33,744 nt of DNA from Candidatus Aldehydirespirator catecholifindens (lineage in GTDB: Bacteria > Actinomycetota > Acidimicrobiia > Acidimicrobiales > Aldehydirespiratoraceae): positions 1 through 33,744 of the forward strand of contig JAPYNU010000037.1 of assembly GCA_028283245.1 (NCBI GenBank). The letters are read 5' to 3'. The translations under genes were made by a program, and so were the position numbers. The notes beneath the pieces are model-generated. The model had not been told where the DNA came from, searched no databases, and was given only the letters and a program-made list of their open reading frames with translations. Numbering within the stretch: the first letter of the stretch is position 1; each line of letters opens with the position of its first letter. Positions 16,004 to 23,847 of this stretch are shown piece after piece.

Positions 16004-16139
16004 CAACCAAACCTAACGGACCAGCGCTTTTGAGGCTTGCCGCAATGTTGAACCAAGATGTCACCTAGCTGATTCGTTGCGGTCGACGACAGTCACGCAA
16101 TGAACTAGTTGTGTTTGAGTTCTTGTTGAGCCTGCCTGC

Positions 16140-16155
16140 GTGAGCTTCGGCTCAC
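16140..16155. terminator. UUCG-loop hairpin, possible terminator
   Basis: GTGAGC (16140-16145), TTCG, GCTCAC (16150-16155) make a perfect 6-bp stem with a stable tetraloop, about 38 nt beyond the stop of the minus-strand lipoprotein gene. There is no T-run on either side, so it could be a pause or decay-protecting hairpin instead. Confidence 0.4.
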
Positions 16156-16192
16156 CACGTTGGGCTGGATCGTGGGACTCGGTGGGTGGGTG

Positions 16193-16828
16193 TTAGCCGG
16201 CGGTGGTGCTGGTTGCTGGCAGGCTGCCGCACGGCTCGCCCTGCCCGGTGTAGACACCTGAGACTATGTACCAGCCGGATTCGCGACCCAACTGGTTGAA
16301 CGAAGTGACGGTCAAACGCACTGGAACGCCCGGCTGAATATCAAGAGCCCGAGCAGCCCAACGGCTGCCACCTGCACGGGTGGTGTCTATCTCGTTGACT
16401 GTGTATTCGCTGTTGGTGATCATCGCACCACCCGACTCCGACACGTAGACCCGTATTTTTGACACTTCAGCGGGATTGGGCAAGGCATCAAACTCAACAT
16501 TGAGTTCGTTGGGTGCGTTGCCGCCTCGGCACGCCACATTGCTTGGTGCTACTGGTGGTGCCACAGTCTGAGGTGGCGGTACTGTAGTGCTGGTAGTTAT
16601 TGGGGTCTCTACAGGAACCTGATCCTCGCTGACGGGAGGCACCTCAACAACGAGTGGCGGTGTCGGTTGAGTCACTAAAAGCTGCGTAGTGGTGGTGACA
16701 ATTGACGCTGTCGTGGTGGTTGATTCATCAACTGCACCGTCGTCGTTGTTGTCACCGTCGTCGTCACTGCATGCCGCAGCAACCAACGCAAGCGCGAGAA
16801 CCGCCGCCGCAAACCGCAATGAACGCAT
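16193..16828 (-). CDS. Secreted lipoprotein with a fibronectin-like domain
   Basis: ATG at 16828 is chosen because AAGGAG lies 6 nt upstream. The 211-residue product has a lipoprotein signal (MRSLRFAAAVLALALVAAAC, lipobox Ala-Ala-Ala-Cys). An Asp/Asn-rich then Thr/Val/Pro-rich spacer of about 80 residues follows, then a C-terminal beta-rich domain ('ELNVEFDALPNPAEVSKIRV', 'VPVRLTVTSFNQLGRESGWY') resembling a fibronectin type III fold, with two Cys (ACRGG and EPCGS) that could form a disulfide. It would sit on the outer face of the cytoplasmic membrane. Function unknown. Confidence 0.75.
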   Translation of the reverse strand: MRSLRFAAAVLALALVAAACSDDDGDNNDDGAVDESTTTTASIVTTTTQLLVTQPTPPLVVEVPPVSEDQVPVETPITTSTTVPPPQTVAPPVAPSNVACRGGNAPNELNVEFDALPNPAEVSKIRVYVSESGGAMITNSEYTVNEIDTTRAGGSRWAARALDIQPGVPVRLTVTSFNQLGRESGWYIVSGVYTGQGEPCGSLPATSTTAG

Positions 16829-16993
16829 AGGGAACTCCTTTGTTGCAGCAACCCGTGTGGCGGACTTGGCTCTGACGGATGACAAAGCCGAACCCGTATC
16901 TGCAATCATAGGCTGCGGTGCGGTGGTTACAAATGTTTAAGCCAACACCTATCCACAATCGTTGGCGTTCAGCGCCCGTTTAGCTGCGGTTCA

Positions 16994-17032
16994 AGGGTGG
17001 TGACATATGGTTTCTAGGGTGGTGACAAATGG
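16994..17032 (+). repeat. 17-bp direct repeat at the start of the HD-protein gene
   Basis: AGGGTGGTGACATATGG (16994-17010) and AGGGTGGTGACAAATGG (17016-17032) differ at one base, 22 bp apart. Each copy carries a GGGTGG ribosome-binding-like sequence and an ATG. Only the second ATG (17029) opens the HD-protein frame; the first gives a short frame. The repeat could be a small duplication of the start region. Confidence 0.7.
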
Positions 17033-17835
17033 GACAAATAGTGAGTCAAGACATATCAACACCGAGAGATGAACTCTGCGAGTTGCTGGCAGGCGCTGAT
17101 CCCGCGTCTCGGCTCTGGTCGGCTATCGACAGCGGGCGCATGGCAGAACTCGTTCCCGAGCTCCCGCTGCTGAGGATGGAACAAGACCCGATCCACCGAC
17201 ACAAAGATGTGCTGGCGCACACGGTGGCGGTTGTGGCCAAGACTCCCGACGATGTCATGGTGCGCTTGGCGGCGTTGTTCCATGACATCGGCAAGCCCCA
17301 AACCCGCAGCTACGAACACGGTGAAGTGACTTTCCGCCATCACGAAGCGGTTGGTGCGCGCATGACCCGTCGCCGTCTGACCGAACTCGGCTTTGACGAG
17401 GCGATGATTAACGATGTCAGCGAACTGGTGCGGCTGTCGGGTCGTTTCAAGGGCTATGCGTCGGGCTGGAGCGACTCTGCGGTTCGTCGTTACGCACGAG
17501 ATGCTGGGCCACTGTTGGGACGTCTCAATCAGCTTGTTCGCTCGGACTGCACCACCCGCAACCGCGCCAAAGAGGCCGACCTCCACCGCCAGATCGACGA
17601 CCTTGAGTGTCGCATAGCTGCTTTGGCCGAAGCCGAACGTCAAGCAGCGCAGCGCCCCCAAATCGACGGCGACGCGGTGATGGCTCATCTTGGGCTGTCG
17701 CCGGGGCCGGTAGTGGGTCAGGCATTGACCTGGCTGCTGGAACTCAAACAATCCGAAGGCGAACTGCCTACCGAGGAACTGCTGCAACGCCTCGACCAGT
17801 GGTGGGTCGAGCAACACTGTCGAGAATCGCTGTAA
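17029..17835 (+). CDS. HD-domain protein matching the C-terminal half of CCA tRNA nucleotidyltransferase
   Basis: This 268-residue protein has the HD phosphohydrolase core: H in 'DPIHRHKDVLAHTVAVVAKT', HD in 'RLAALFHDIGKPQTR' and 'TFRHHEAVGARM'. It ends with 'DGDAVMAHLGLSPGPVVGQA' and 'LLELKQSEGELPTEELLQRL'. This is the arrangement of the C-terminal half of actinobacterial PcnA-type CCA-adding enzymes (about 470-490 residues). The N-terminal nucleotidyltransferase head with its GxS...DxD motif is absent, and the region upstream encodes a different gene on the other strand. So it cannot add nucleotides by itself. It may be a free-standing 2',3'-phosphodiesterase/phosphatase or a split-off domain. 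Confidence 0.8.
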   Translation: MGQIVSQDISTPRDELCELLAGADPASRLWSAIDSGRMAELVPELPLLRMEQDPIHRHKDVLAHTVAVVAKTPDDVMVRLAALFHDIGKPQTRSYEHGEVTFRHHEAVGARMTRRRLTELGFDEAMINDVSELVRLSGRFKGYASGWSDSAVRRYARDAGPLLGRLNQLVRSDCTTRNRAKEADLHRQIDDLECRIAALAEAERQAAQRPQIDGDAVMAHLGLSPGPVVGQALTWLLELKQSEGELPTEELLQRLDQWWVEQHCRESL

Positions 17836-17975
17836 CCCCGGTAGCCTGCGTCGGGATTTTCATCCAGCAAAGCAACTTTTAGCAAAGCAAAACACAGCTA
17901 GACACGACACAGCAAGACGTATAACCAGACCAGATTAGAAAAGCAAGCCAACCAACAGTAAAGCAAGGAGCAGGC

Positions 17976-18998
17976 GTGACTTATCGGGCCGAATACCTGT
18001 GGATCGACGGAAACGAGCCGGTGGGCGAGATTCGCACCAAAACCAAGATCCTCAAGAACGATGAAGAGCCCCCGATCTGGGGATTCGACGGGTCTTCCAC
18101 CAATCAGGCCACCGGCGATAACTCCGACGTGGTGCTCAAACCCGTGTTCACCTGCGGTGACCCTGTGCGCGGCGGCGACAACATTCTGGTGCTGTGTGAG
18201 ACTCTGCTCACTCGTGACCTGTCGCCGCATCCCACCAACCGGCGAGCTGAGTGTGTGGCCGTCTATGAGAAATACAAGGATCAAGACCCCTGGTTCGGTA
18301 TGGAGCAGGAATACACGCTGCTTGATGCCATCACCCGCTGGCCAGCCGGTTTCCCTACTGCAGGCTTCCCACCACCGCAAGGCCCCTACTACTGCGGCGT
18401 GGGCGCAGGCCGGATCTCAGGCCGTGAACTCATAGAAGAGCACACCACAGCCTGCATTGAAGCTGGCTTAACCATCGCTGGCACCAACGCCGAGGTGATG
18501 CCTGGGCAGTGGGAGTTCCAGATCGGCCCGCTGGACACTGTCACAGTGGCTGATCACATTTGGGTAGCCCGTTATCTGCTGTTCCGTCTCGCTGAGAAGC
18601 ACGGCATTGAAGTGACTATCGATCCCAAGCCGATGCTCGGTGACTGGAACGGCGCAGGGATGCACACCAACGTTTCCACCAAATCAATGCGTGAAGGCTA
18701 TGAGCCGATCATTGTGGCTTGTGAGTCGCTGGGCATGGCTGGCAAGCCCGAAGAGCATCTTGCTGGCTACGGGGCTGGCATTGAGTTCCGTCTCACCGGT
18801 GAGCACGAAACCGAGCGCTACGACCAGTATTCCTACGGAGTGTCCGACAGGGGCGCGTCGGTGCGGATCCCCTGGCAGGTCGCCCGCGACGGCAAGGGCT
18901 ACATCGAAGATCGCCGGCCTAACGCCAACGCAGATCCGTATTACGTGACCACGCTGCTGACGAGGACCATCTGCGAGGCGCTCGTTGGCTTCGACTGA
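17976..18998 (+). CDS. glnII: Glutamine synthetase type II (eukaryotic-like)
   Basis: This 340-residue enzyme makes glutamine from glutamate, ammonia and ATP. It is a short type II enzyme: 'MTYRAEYLWIDGNEPVGEIR', 'PPIWGFDGSSTNQATGDNSD', 'WFGMEQEYTLLD', 'AEVMPGQWEFQIGP', 'DWNGAGMHTNVSTKSMRE' and 'RRPNANADPYYVT' are all GSII signatures. Type II enzymes lack the adenylylation loop of GlnA and occur in rhizobia and actinomycetes. GTG at 17976 follows AAGGAG (17965-17970). The upstream 140 bp contain repeated AGCAAAGCAA but no operator I could identify. It sits immediately before glutamine-dependent NAD synthetase, which uses its product as an amide donor. Confidence 0.94.
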   Translation: MTYRAEYLWIDGNEPVGEIRTKTKILKNDEEPPIWGFDGSSTNQATGDNSDVVLKPVFTCGDPVRGGDNILVLCETLLTRDLSPHPTNRRAECVAVYEKYKDQDPWFGMEQEYTLLDAITRWPAGFPTAGFPPPQGPYYCGVGAGRISGRELIEEHTTACIEAGLTIAGTNAEVMPGQWEFQIGPLDTVTVADHIWVARYLLFRLAEKHGIEVTIDPKPMLGDWNGAGMHTNVSTKSMREGYEPIIVACESLGMAGKPEEHLAGYGAGIEFRLTGEHETERYDQYSYGVSDRGASVRIPWQVARDGKGYIEDRRPNANADPYYVTTLLTRTICEALVGFD

Positions 18999-19058
18999 GT
19001 CGGGCGCGGCGCGGTCAGTTAATGGCGCGGTCAGGTAATACTGCCGCGCGCTGTCGCA

Positions 19059-20978
19059 ATGCACTCTGACAACTCGGGCGACGCTATTAGCAGTCCCGGC
19101 GTTGCGCCTAGTCATCTGAGGGTGGCTGTCTGTCAGATCAACCCAACTGTCGGCGACTTGGTCGCCAACGCAGATCTGATCGCATCAGCGTTGGCCCGCG
19201 CCGAGGCAGCAGATGCGGACGTGGCAGTGTTTGGCGAACTGGCACTGACGGGCTATCCGCCCGAAGATCTGGTGTTCCGCCCAGGATTCGTTGCCGAGGT
19301 GCGTGAAGTGCTTGAAGGCTTAGCGGCGCAGACCCGTGATTGTGTTGCAGTTGTGGGTTTCGTTGACGGGGCCGGTGAACCGTCGCGGCAAGTGCCTGAC
19401 ATGGCCGGTGTTGAGAACTTCAGCAACGCTTATAACGCTGCGGCGCTTTGTGCGGCTGGCGAAGTGAGCGGCGTTTGTCGCAAGCGTCACCTTCCCAACT
19501 ACGACGTCTTTGATGAGATGCGCCATTTCGGTGTGGACGCAGAACCGTCCGCGCTGTTTGAGATCGGTGGGGCGCTGGTCGGAGTGACGATTTGCGAAGA
19601 TGCTTGGGTTCCCGACGGGCCGGTGAGCGAACTGGCTCAAGCAGGTGCGCAACTGGTGTTGAACCTCAACGGCTCGCCTTTCAGGGTTGACAAGCAGGCC
19701 GCCCGTGAGCGGGTCATCGGCCAGCGTTCAGCAGCGGCAGGCGTCGGGGTTGTGTGTGTCAATCTGGTCGGCGGCCAAGATGCGCTTGTTTTTGATGGCG
19801 GTTCCTTCGTGGCTGGTGCCAACGGTGAGACTTTGGCTCGCTGCGAGTCGTTCGCGGAGTCGGTAAACGTCTTCGACGTTGAACTATCACAACGCCGCAT
19901 CGCTTCACCTGATACGGCGATTTCATCTGATACCGCAACGACTTCACCTGACACGGCGACTTCACCTGACACGGCGACTTCACCTGACGACGCAGCGACT
20001 TCATCTGATACAACCAAGCGCACGGTCGTGTCGGTGACACCTCCGGTTGCGCTGCCACGCAGTCCCGAACACTCACAACACTTGGATGCTCCGCTCGTGC
20101 CGCTGCTTGGCTGTCAAGCCCAACGCTGGGCCGCCTTGACTTTGGCTACTCGTGACTACGTTCACAAGAGCGGTTTCAGCGATGTATGCCTGGGCTTGTC
20201 AGGAGGGGTGGACTCTTCACTGACTGCGGCTATCGCAGCGGACGCGCTTGGCGCTGAACATGTGCATGGCGTGTTGATGCCGTCACGCCACTCAAGCGAT
20301 CATTCGCTGCGAGATGCCGAGAAGCTCGCGGCCAACCTCGGCATTGATGCTCGCACTGTCGGCATCGAACCAGCCCATTCAGCCTTGACGACGATACTTG
20401 AACCGGCTCTAAGCGCCAGCCTGATGCCCGGCAGCCTCACCGACCAGAACCTGCAGTCGCGCATCCGCGGAACCACCCTTATGGCCATGGCGAACGAACA
20501 CGGTTGGCTGGTGCTAACCACCGGCAACAAGAGTGAGTTGGCTGTGGGATATTCAACTCTTTACGGCGACACCGCCGGAGCGTTCGCAGTGATCTCAGAT
20601 CTGTGGAAGCTTGAGGTGTATCGGCTGTGCGTGTGGCGCAACCAGCAGGCTGGTAGCGAAGTCATCCCCGAAACGGTTCTCGCAAAGGCACCTTCGGCTG
20701 AACTAGCACCGGGGCAGCGAGACGATCAGTCGCTGCCGCCTTATGAGGTGCTTGACCCGATCCTGCGCGCTTACGTGGAGGAGCTTCGTAGCATTGTTGA
20801 GATACAACAGATGCAGCCTGAATCTGCACAGATGGTGGCTCAAGTTTGCCGCATGGTTGATGCCGCCGAATACAAGCGCCGTCAGACACCGATCGGCCCC
20901 AGGCTTACAGCACGAGCTTTCGGTCGTGACCGGCGCATGCCGATCATCAGTCGTTACCGATCTCTCGGGGTTTCGTGA
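19059..20978 (+). CDS. nadE: Glutamine-dependent NAD+ synthetase
   Basis: This 639-residue two-domain enzyme carries an N-terminal nitrilase-type glutaminase (about 20-275) with catalytic Glu in 'VFGELALTGYPPEDLVF', Lys in 'CRKRHLPNYDVFDE' and Cys in 'GVTICEDAWVPDG'. The C-terminal synthetase (about 345-639) has the P-loop 'LGLSGGVDSSLTAAIAADAL' and 'LVLTTGNKSELAVGYSTLYG'. It converts nicotinate adenine dinucleotide to NAD+. A Ser/Pro/Asp/Thr repeat separates the two domains, where other members have a short linker. ATG at 19059 has no strong ribosome binding site. Its stop TGA overlaps a GTG that opens a short coupled reading frame. Confidence 0.93.
   Translation: MHSDNSGDAISSPGVAPSHLRVAVCQINPTVGDLVANADLIASALARAEAADADVAVFGELALTGYPPEDLVFRPGFVAEVREVLEGLAAQTRDCVAVVGFVDGAGEPSRQVPDMAGVENFSNAYNAAALCAAGEVSGVCRKRHLPNYDVFDEMRHFGVDAEPSALFEIGGALVGVTICEDAWVPDGPVSELAQAGAQLVLNLNGSPFRVDKQAARERVIGQRSAAAGVGVVCVNLVGGQDALVFDGGSFVAGANGETLARCESFAESVNVFDVELSQRRIASPDTAISSDTATTSPDTATSPDTATSPDDAATSSDTTKRTVVSVTPPVALPRSPEHSQHLDAPLVPLLGCQAQRWAALTLATRDYVHKSGFSDVCLGLSGGVDSSLTAAIAADALGAEHVHGVLMPSRHSSDHSLRDAEKLAANLGIDARTVGIEPAHSALTTILEPALSASLMPGSLTDQNLQSRIRGTTLMAMANEHGWLVLTTGNKSELAVGYSTLYGDTAGAFAVISDLWKLEVYRLCVWRNQQAGSEVIPETVLAKAPSAELAPGQRDDQSLPPYEVLDPILRAYVEELRSIVEIQQMQPESAQMVAQVCRMVDAAEYKRRQTPIGPRLTARAFGRDRRMPIISRYRSLGVS
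19903..20010 (+). repeat. 18-bp tandem repeat in the nadE linker
   Basis: About six imperfect copies of an 18-bp unit (consensus CTTCACCTGACACGGCGA) encode (S-P/S-D-T-A-T/I)n between the glutaminase and synthetase domains. Two central copies are identical. The unit keeps frame, so copy number could vary without breaking the enzyme. Confidence 0.85.
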
Positions 20979-21075
20979 CCGCAACAACCCGAGCACCGTC
21001 ACCTCAGCATCACGCACCTCAGCGCCACGACGCTAAGCGGTGTTACCGATCGTTGGGGGTTTCGTGACCGCAACA
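20953..21075 (+). repeat. Duplicated nadE stop/start junction, 34-bp copies 89 bp apart
   Basis: 20953-20986 and 21042-21075 match at 31 of 34 positions. Each copy encodes the nadE end (YRSLGVS then TGA) overlapping a GTG (GTGACCGCAACA, M-T-A-T). The offset of 89 bp is not a multiple of three, so the duplication created the short frame listed at 20975-21067. Confidence 0.85.
20975..21067 (+). CDS. 30-codon mini-cistron created by junction duplication
   Basis: GTG at 20975 overlaps the nadE stop (GTGA). The frame reads MTATTRAPSPQHHAPQRHDA then KRCYRSLGVS and ends at TGA 21065-21067, itself overlapping the GTG of the next gene. Its last residues repeat the NadE C-terminus. It is probably a by-product of the duplication that maintains translational coupling; a functional peptide is not claimed. 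Confidence 0.4.
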   Translation: MTATTRAPSPQHHAPQRHDAKRCYRSLGVS

Positions 21076-21690
21076 GCGAGCTACGGCTATTCGTTGGGTC
21101 AAACAGCCCGGCTGGTGTGTTCGCTGCGCTGGCTGTGCTCGCGCCTGTCAGAGATGTTTGAGAGCTGGGCAGCCCAAGCAGCAACTGCGGCCGCCGAGAC
21201 CGACGACTCTGCCGATGCCGCTGCCAACGATGCCGACGCTGCCGGTAAGGCTGTGGCACTTGAGTTGCGGCAGCTGGGCCGCAGGCTTGGCGATCATCGC
21301 GCGGTGCTCAACGGCCTTCAGCCGGATTCTGAGAGGCTGGCCCCTTGGCGCGAAGCCGCCCCAGCACACCCGGCACTGATCGCAGCACTTGACACGATCG
21401 CCGCAACCACCGACAGCTCGCAACGTCTTGACATTGCCCTAGAACTGCTTGTGCCGCAGTTGCGCAACGCTTATGGGCAGATATGCGAACGAGCAGCAAA
21501 CCACAGCGATGGCGCTCTTATCACAACCGCCGAGACGTTCAGGTCCGAACTGCAGCGCCACTATCGCATTGGACGGGCGGGCCGCAGCAACGAACAGCGT
21601 TCGAGCGCCGTCACTGAAGCTGAGCGCACTCTTGCGGCCGCAGGAGGCCTAATCCCATCGGAGGTCTTGTGCAGCCCGGACTGGCCATGA
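21064..21690 (+). CDS. Small alpha-helical protein, possibly ferritin/MiaE-like
   Basis: From GTG 21064 (GGGGG 4 nt upstream) the product has 208 residues; a TTG start 8 codons earlier is possible. It is almost all helical and Ala-rich. The first segment 'YGYSLGQTARLVCSLRWLCS' followed by 'EMFESWAA' resembles the first helix of actinobacterial MiaE/ferritin-like proteins. The His/Glu diiron ligands expected in the second and third helices are not clearly present, apart from DHRAVL. I therefore treat it as a distant or degenerate member at best. The gene is translationally coupled to the nadE region and ends with an ATGA overlap into a tiny frame. Confidence 0.55.
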   Translation: MTATASYGYSLGQTARLVCSLRWLCSRLSEMFESWAAQAATAAAETDDSADAAANDADAAGKAVALELRQLGRRLGDHRAVLNGLQPDSERLAPWREAAPAHPALIAALDTIAATTDSSQRLDIALELLVPQLRNAYGQICERAANHSDGALITTAETFRSELQRHYRIGRAGRSNEQRSSAVTEAERTLAAAGGLIPSEVLCSPDWP

Positions 21691-21758
21691 CCGCTACAGG
21701 ATCGACGCTGCCGGTCGCTACAAGACTGACGCCGCTGGTCGCTACAGGATTGAGCTAG
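21687..21758 (+). CDS. Tiny 23-residue reading frame made of a 24-bp repeat
   Basis: ATG at 21687 overlaps the stop of the previous gene (ATGA). The product is MTATGSTLPVATRLTPLVAT plus GLS. The DNA is 2.7 imperfect copies of a 24-bp unit (GTCGCTACAGGATTGACGCTGCCG-like). It again begins M-T-A-T, like the two upstream GTG starts. Expression is unproven. Confidence 0.3.
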   Translation: MTATGSTLPVATRLTPLVATGLS

Positions 21759-21824
21759 TGCGCGTATTTGAGTGCATCACGCACCTAGACGAGACAGCCT
21801 GCGTGCCTGCTGAGTTTCAGCAGT

Positions 21825-21852
21825 TGGCAATAAGCACAATGTGGGTATCGTC
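21825..21852 (+). promoter_or_regulatory. Possible promoter for the sigma factor gene
   Basis: TTGGCA at about 21825-21830 is followed after 16 nt by TATCGT, roughly 70 bp upstream of the sigma factor start. It is a fair -35 and a moderate -10 match in a 160-bp stretch that otherwise holds no gene. Confidence 0.3.
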
Positions 21853-21920
21853 TAGTTCGGCAATGGCGTGCAGGGCAGCGGTCGTTCGCGGCCGGCTCTT
21901 TTGACCCGTAGTGAGGCGAC

Positions 21921-22868
21921 GTGGTTAAGGTCAAAGAGCGAGTCGAGCGAGATGACGACGACTTGGTACGTCTCTATCTCAGCGACATAGGCCAGTATCC
22001 GCTGCTCACCAAAGATGACGAAGTTCGGCTAGCGCAAGAAATCGAATCTGGTGTCGCAGCCCGCAAAGCGCTGAAGGAGGCTGTGTCTGGCTCTTTGAGC
22101 GATCACCGGCGCCGTGAACTGCGTCGTAAGGATCGGCTGGGCTTGGAGTCCGAGCGCACCTTTGTGCAGTCGAACCTGCGGCTGGTGGTCTCGATCGCCA
22201 AGAAGTATCAGGCTTCGGGCTTGCCGCTTCTTGACCTGATCCAAGAAGGCAACCTCGGATTGATGCACGCAGTCGAGAAGTTCGACTGGCGCAAGGGTTT
22301 CAAGTTTTCGACTTATGCCACTTGGTGGATCCGCCAAGCCATCACCAGAGGCATTGCCAACACGGGACGCACCATTCGTTTGCCGGTGCATGCTGGTGAC
22401 ACGCTGGCACGGTTGCAGAAGGCTCGCTCCCGCCTAGAACTCAAGCACGGTCGACCTCCCAGCGTTGCGGAAATGGCCGCCGAAGTGGAGATGCCAGAAG
22501 ACAAGATCATTGAGGCGCTGCGGTTTCAGTCCGAGCCGCTGTCGCTGTCGGAGCCGTTACGCCAAGATGGCGAGGCTGAACTCGGCGACGTAGTGGAAGA
22601 CCGTTCGGTTGACTCGCCCTTTGAGACCGCTGCCACCACCATGTTGCCCAGTGAGGTGATGCGGCTGCTGTCGCCGCTGGATGAGCGAGAACGCGACATT
22701 CTGAAGTTGCGCTTCGGGCTGGATCGTGGCGAGCCTCGCACACTGGAAGAAGTGGGCGAGCATTTCGATCTCACCCGTGAACGCATCCGCCAGATCGAAG
22801 CAAGAGCAATGTCTAAACTGCGTCACCCTTCAAGCGACACTGGAGCCCGAGACCTCCTCAACGTCTAA
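21921..22868 (+). CDS. RNA polymerase sigma-70 factor, RpoD-like (group 2 type)
   Basis: This 315-residue sigma factor has region 1.2 ('DLVRLYLSDIGQYPLLTKDD'), region 2 ('LRLVVSIAKKYQASGLPLLD', 'FKFSTYATWWIRQAITRGIA'), region 3 ('RLPVHAGDTLARLQKAR') and region 4 ('LKLRFGLDRGEPRTLEEVGE', 'LTRERIRQIEARAMSKLRHP'). It lacks the long N-terminal extension of the principal actinobacterial sigma factor, so it is probably a SigB-like group 2 factor, although a short primary sigma cannot be excluded. GTG 21921 follows GTGAGG. The last 81 bp are duplicated at 25582-25662. Confidence 0.88.
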   Translation: MVKVKERVERDDDDLVRLYLSDIGQYPLLTKDDEVRLAQEIESGVAARKALKEAVSGSLSDHRRRELRRKDRLGLESERTFVQSNLRLVVSIAKKYQASGLPLLDLIQEGNLGLMHAVEKFDWRKGFKFSTYATWWIRQAITRGIANTGRTIRLPVHAGDTLARLQKARSRLELKHGRPPSVAEMAAEVEMPEDKIIEALRFQSEPLSLSEPLRQDGEAELGDVVEDRSVDSPFETAATTMLPSEVMRLLSPLDERERDILKLRFGLDRGEPRTLEEVGEHFDLTRERIRQIEARAMSKLRHPSSDTGARDLLNV

Positions 22869-22889
22869 CCCGCCGCTGACCAGCAGGCC
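22809..22889 (+). repeat. 81-bp direct repeat, copy 1 (sigma factor 3' end)
   Basis: This copy encodes MSKLRHPSSDTGARDLLNV and stop at the end of the sigma gene plus about 20 bp beyond. It matches 25582-25662 at 76 of 81 positions. The three differences inside the coding part are all synonymous. Confidence 0.95.
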
Positions 22890-22939
22890 ATATCAAAACT
22901 AAGTAGTGGTCGGTTCAGGCTGAACTGGGTGGGAGTGTT

Positions 22940-23824
22940 TCAGGCTTGTGCGGGCAGAGGAGTCTTGCTTCGGTGAGAGCTGACGGCGCTCCAGCAGGAC
23001 TTCACGGTCAGTACTGCCATGAACACGACCACTGTCGCCAGTGCCATGGTGGCACCAGCCGCAGTGTCATGGTGATAACTGATCAGCAGGCCGATCACCG
23101 ACGAGAAGGCACCAACACCAGCCGCGACGACCATTATTCGAGGCACACGCCGCACTAGCAGCACCGCAGTGGCGGGAGGAGCAACTAGGAAGGCGAAAAC
23201 CAGCAGGTTGCCCACCACCTCAAATGAGGCAATGATCGACAGCGCCAACAGCACCAAAAGCACACCGTGGGCGAGGCGGGGTCGCAGGCCTAAAACCTGC
23301 GCCTGTGCTTGGTCGAAGGTCATCACTAAGAACGCCCGATAGAACACCACCACCCCGCCGACCGATATCACTGCGGCGATGGCCTGCTGGCGGAGATCGG
23401 CTGCGTTGACCCCGGTGATTGAGCCGAAAAGGAACCGATTGAGGTCACCGGTGTAAGCCCCCGACGCGCTGGACATGATGGCCACCGCCAGCGACAGGAA
23501 CCCCACGAACAGCACTCCGATGGAGGTGTCCTCAGGTAACGGAGAATGGCTGCGGATCAGGTTGATCCCCCAGACCATGACCATGGCAGCCACAAAAGCG
23601 CCGATGGTGGTGTGAACTCCGATGATGAAAGCCAGCGCGATGCCGGGCAGCACGCCATGAGCGAGAGCATCACCGAGGAAGCTCATGCCTCGCAGCACCA
23701 CCCAAGTGCCGACCACTGAGGTGGTGAGCACCACTAGCAGCGCAGCGTAGAGGGCGCGTTGCATGAACAAGTTGGTGGTGAAAGGCTCGATCCACCACGC
23801 CGCCGGGTCGGTCAGAAACTCCAC
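22940..23824 (-). CDS. znuB: Zinc ABC transporter permease (ABC-3 family)
   Basis: This 294-residue membrane protein has eight or so hydrophobic segments with the ABC-3 signatures 'LRGMSFLGDALAHGVLPGIA', 'SPLPEDTSIGVLFVGFLSLA' and 'EVVGNLLVFAFLVAPPATAV'. It forms the channel for Zn2+ (or Mn2+) uptake together with the binding protein encoded 23 bp upstream. The ATPase usually encoded between or beside these two genes is missing here, so it must be supplied from elsewhere. The GTG start at 23824 has no strong ribosome binding site. Its last 18 codons are repeated, in decayed form, at 26063-26125. Confidence 0.88.
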   Translation of the reverse strand: MEFLTDPAAWWIEPFTTNLFMQRALYAALLVVLTTSVVGTWVVLRGMSFLGDALAHGVLPGIALAFIIGVHTTIGAFVAAMVMVWGINLIRSHSPLPEDTSIGVLFVGFLSLAVAIMSSASGAYTGDLNRFLFGSITGVNAADLRQQAIAAVISVGGVVVFYRAFLVMTFDQAQAQVLGLRPRLAHGVLLVLLALSIIASFEVVGNLLVFAFLVAPPATAVLLVRRVPRIMVVAAGVGAFSSVIGLLISYHHDTAAGATMALATVVVFMAVLTVKSCWSAVSSHRSKTPLPAQA

Positions 23825-23847
23825 GGCGGCATTATTCTCAACTCGCC

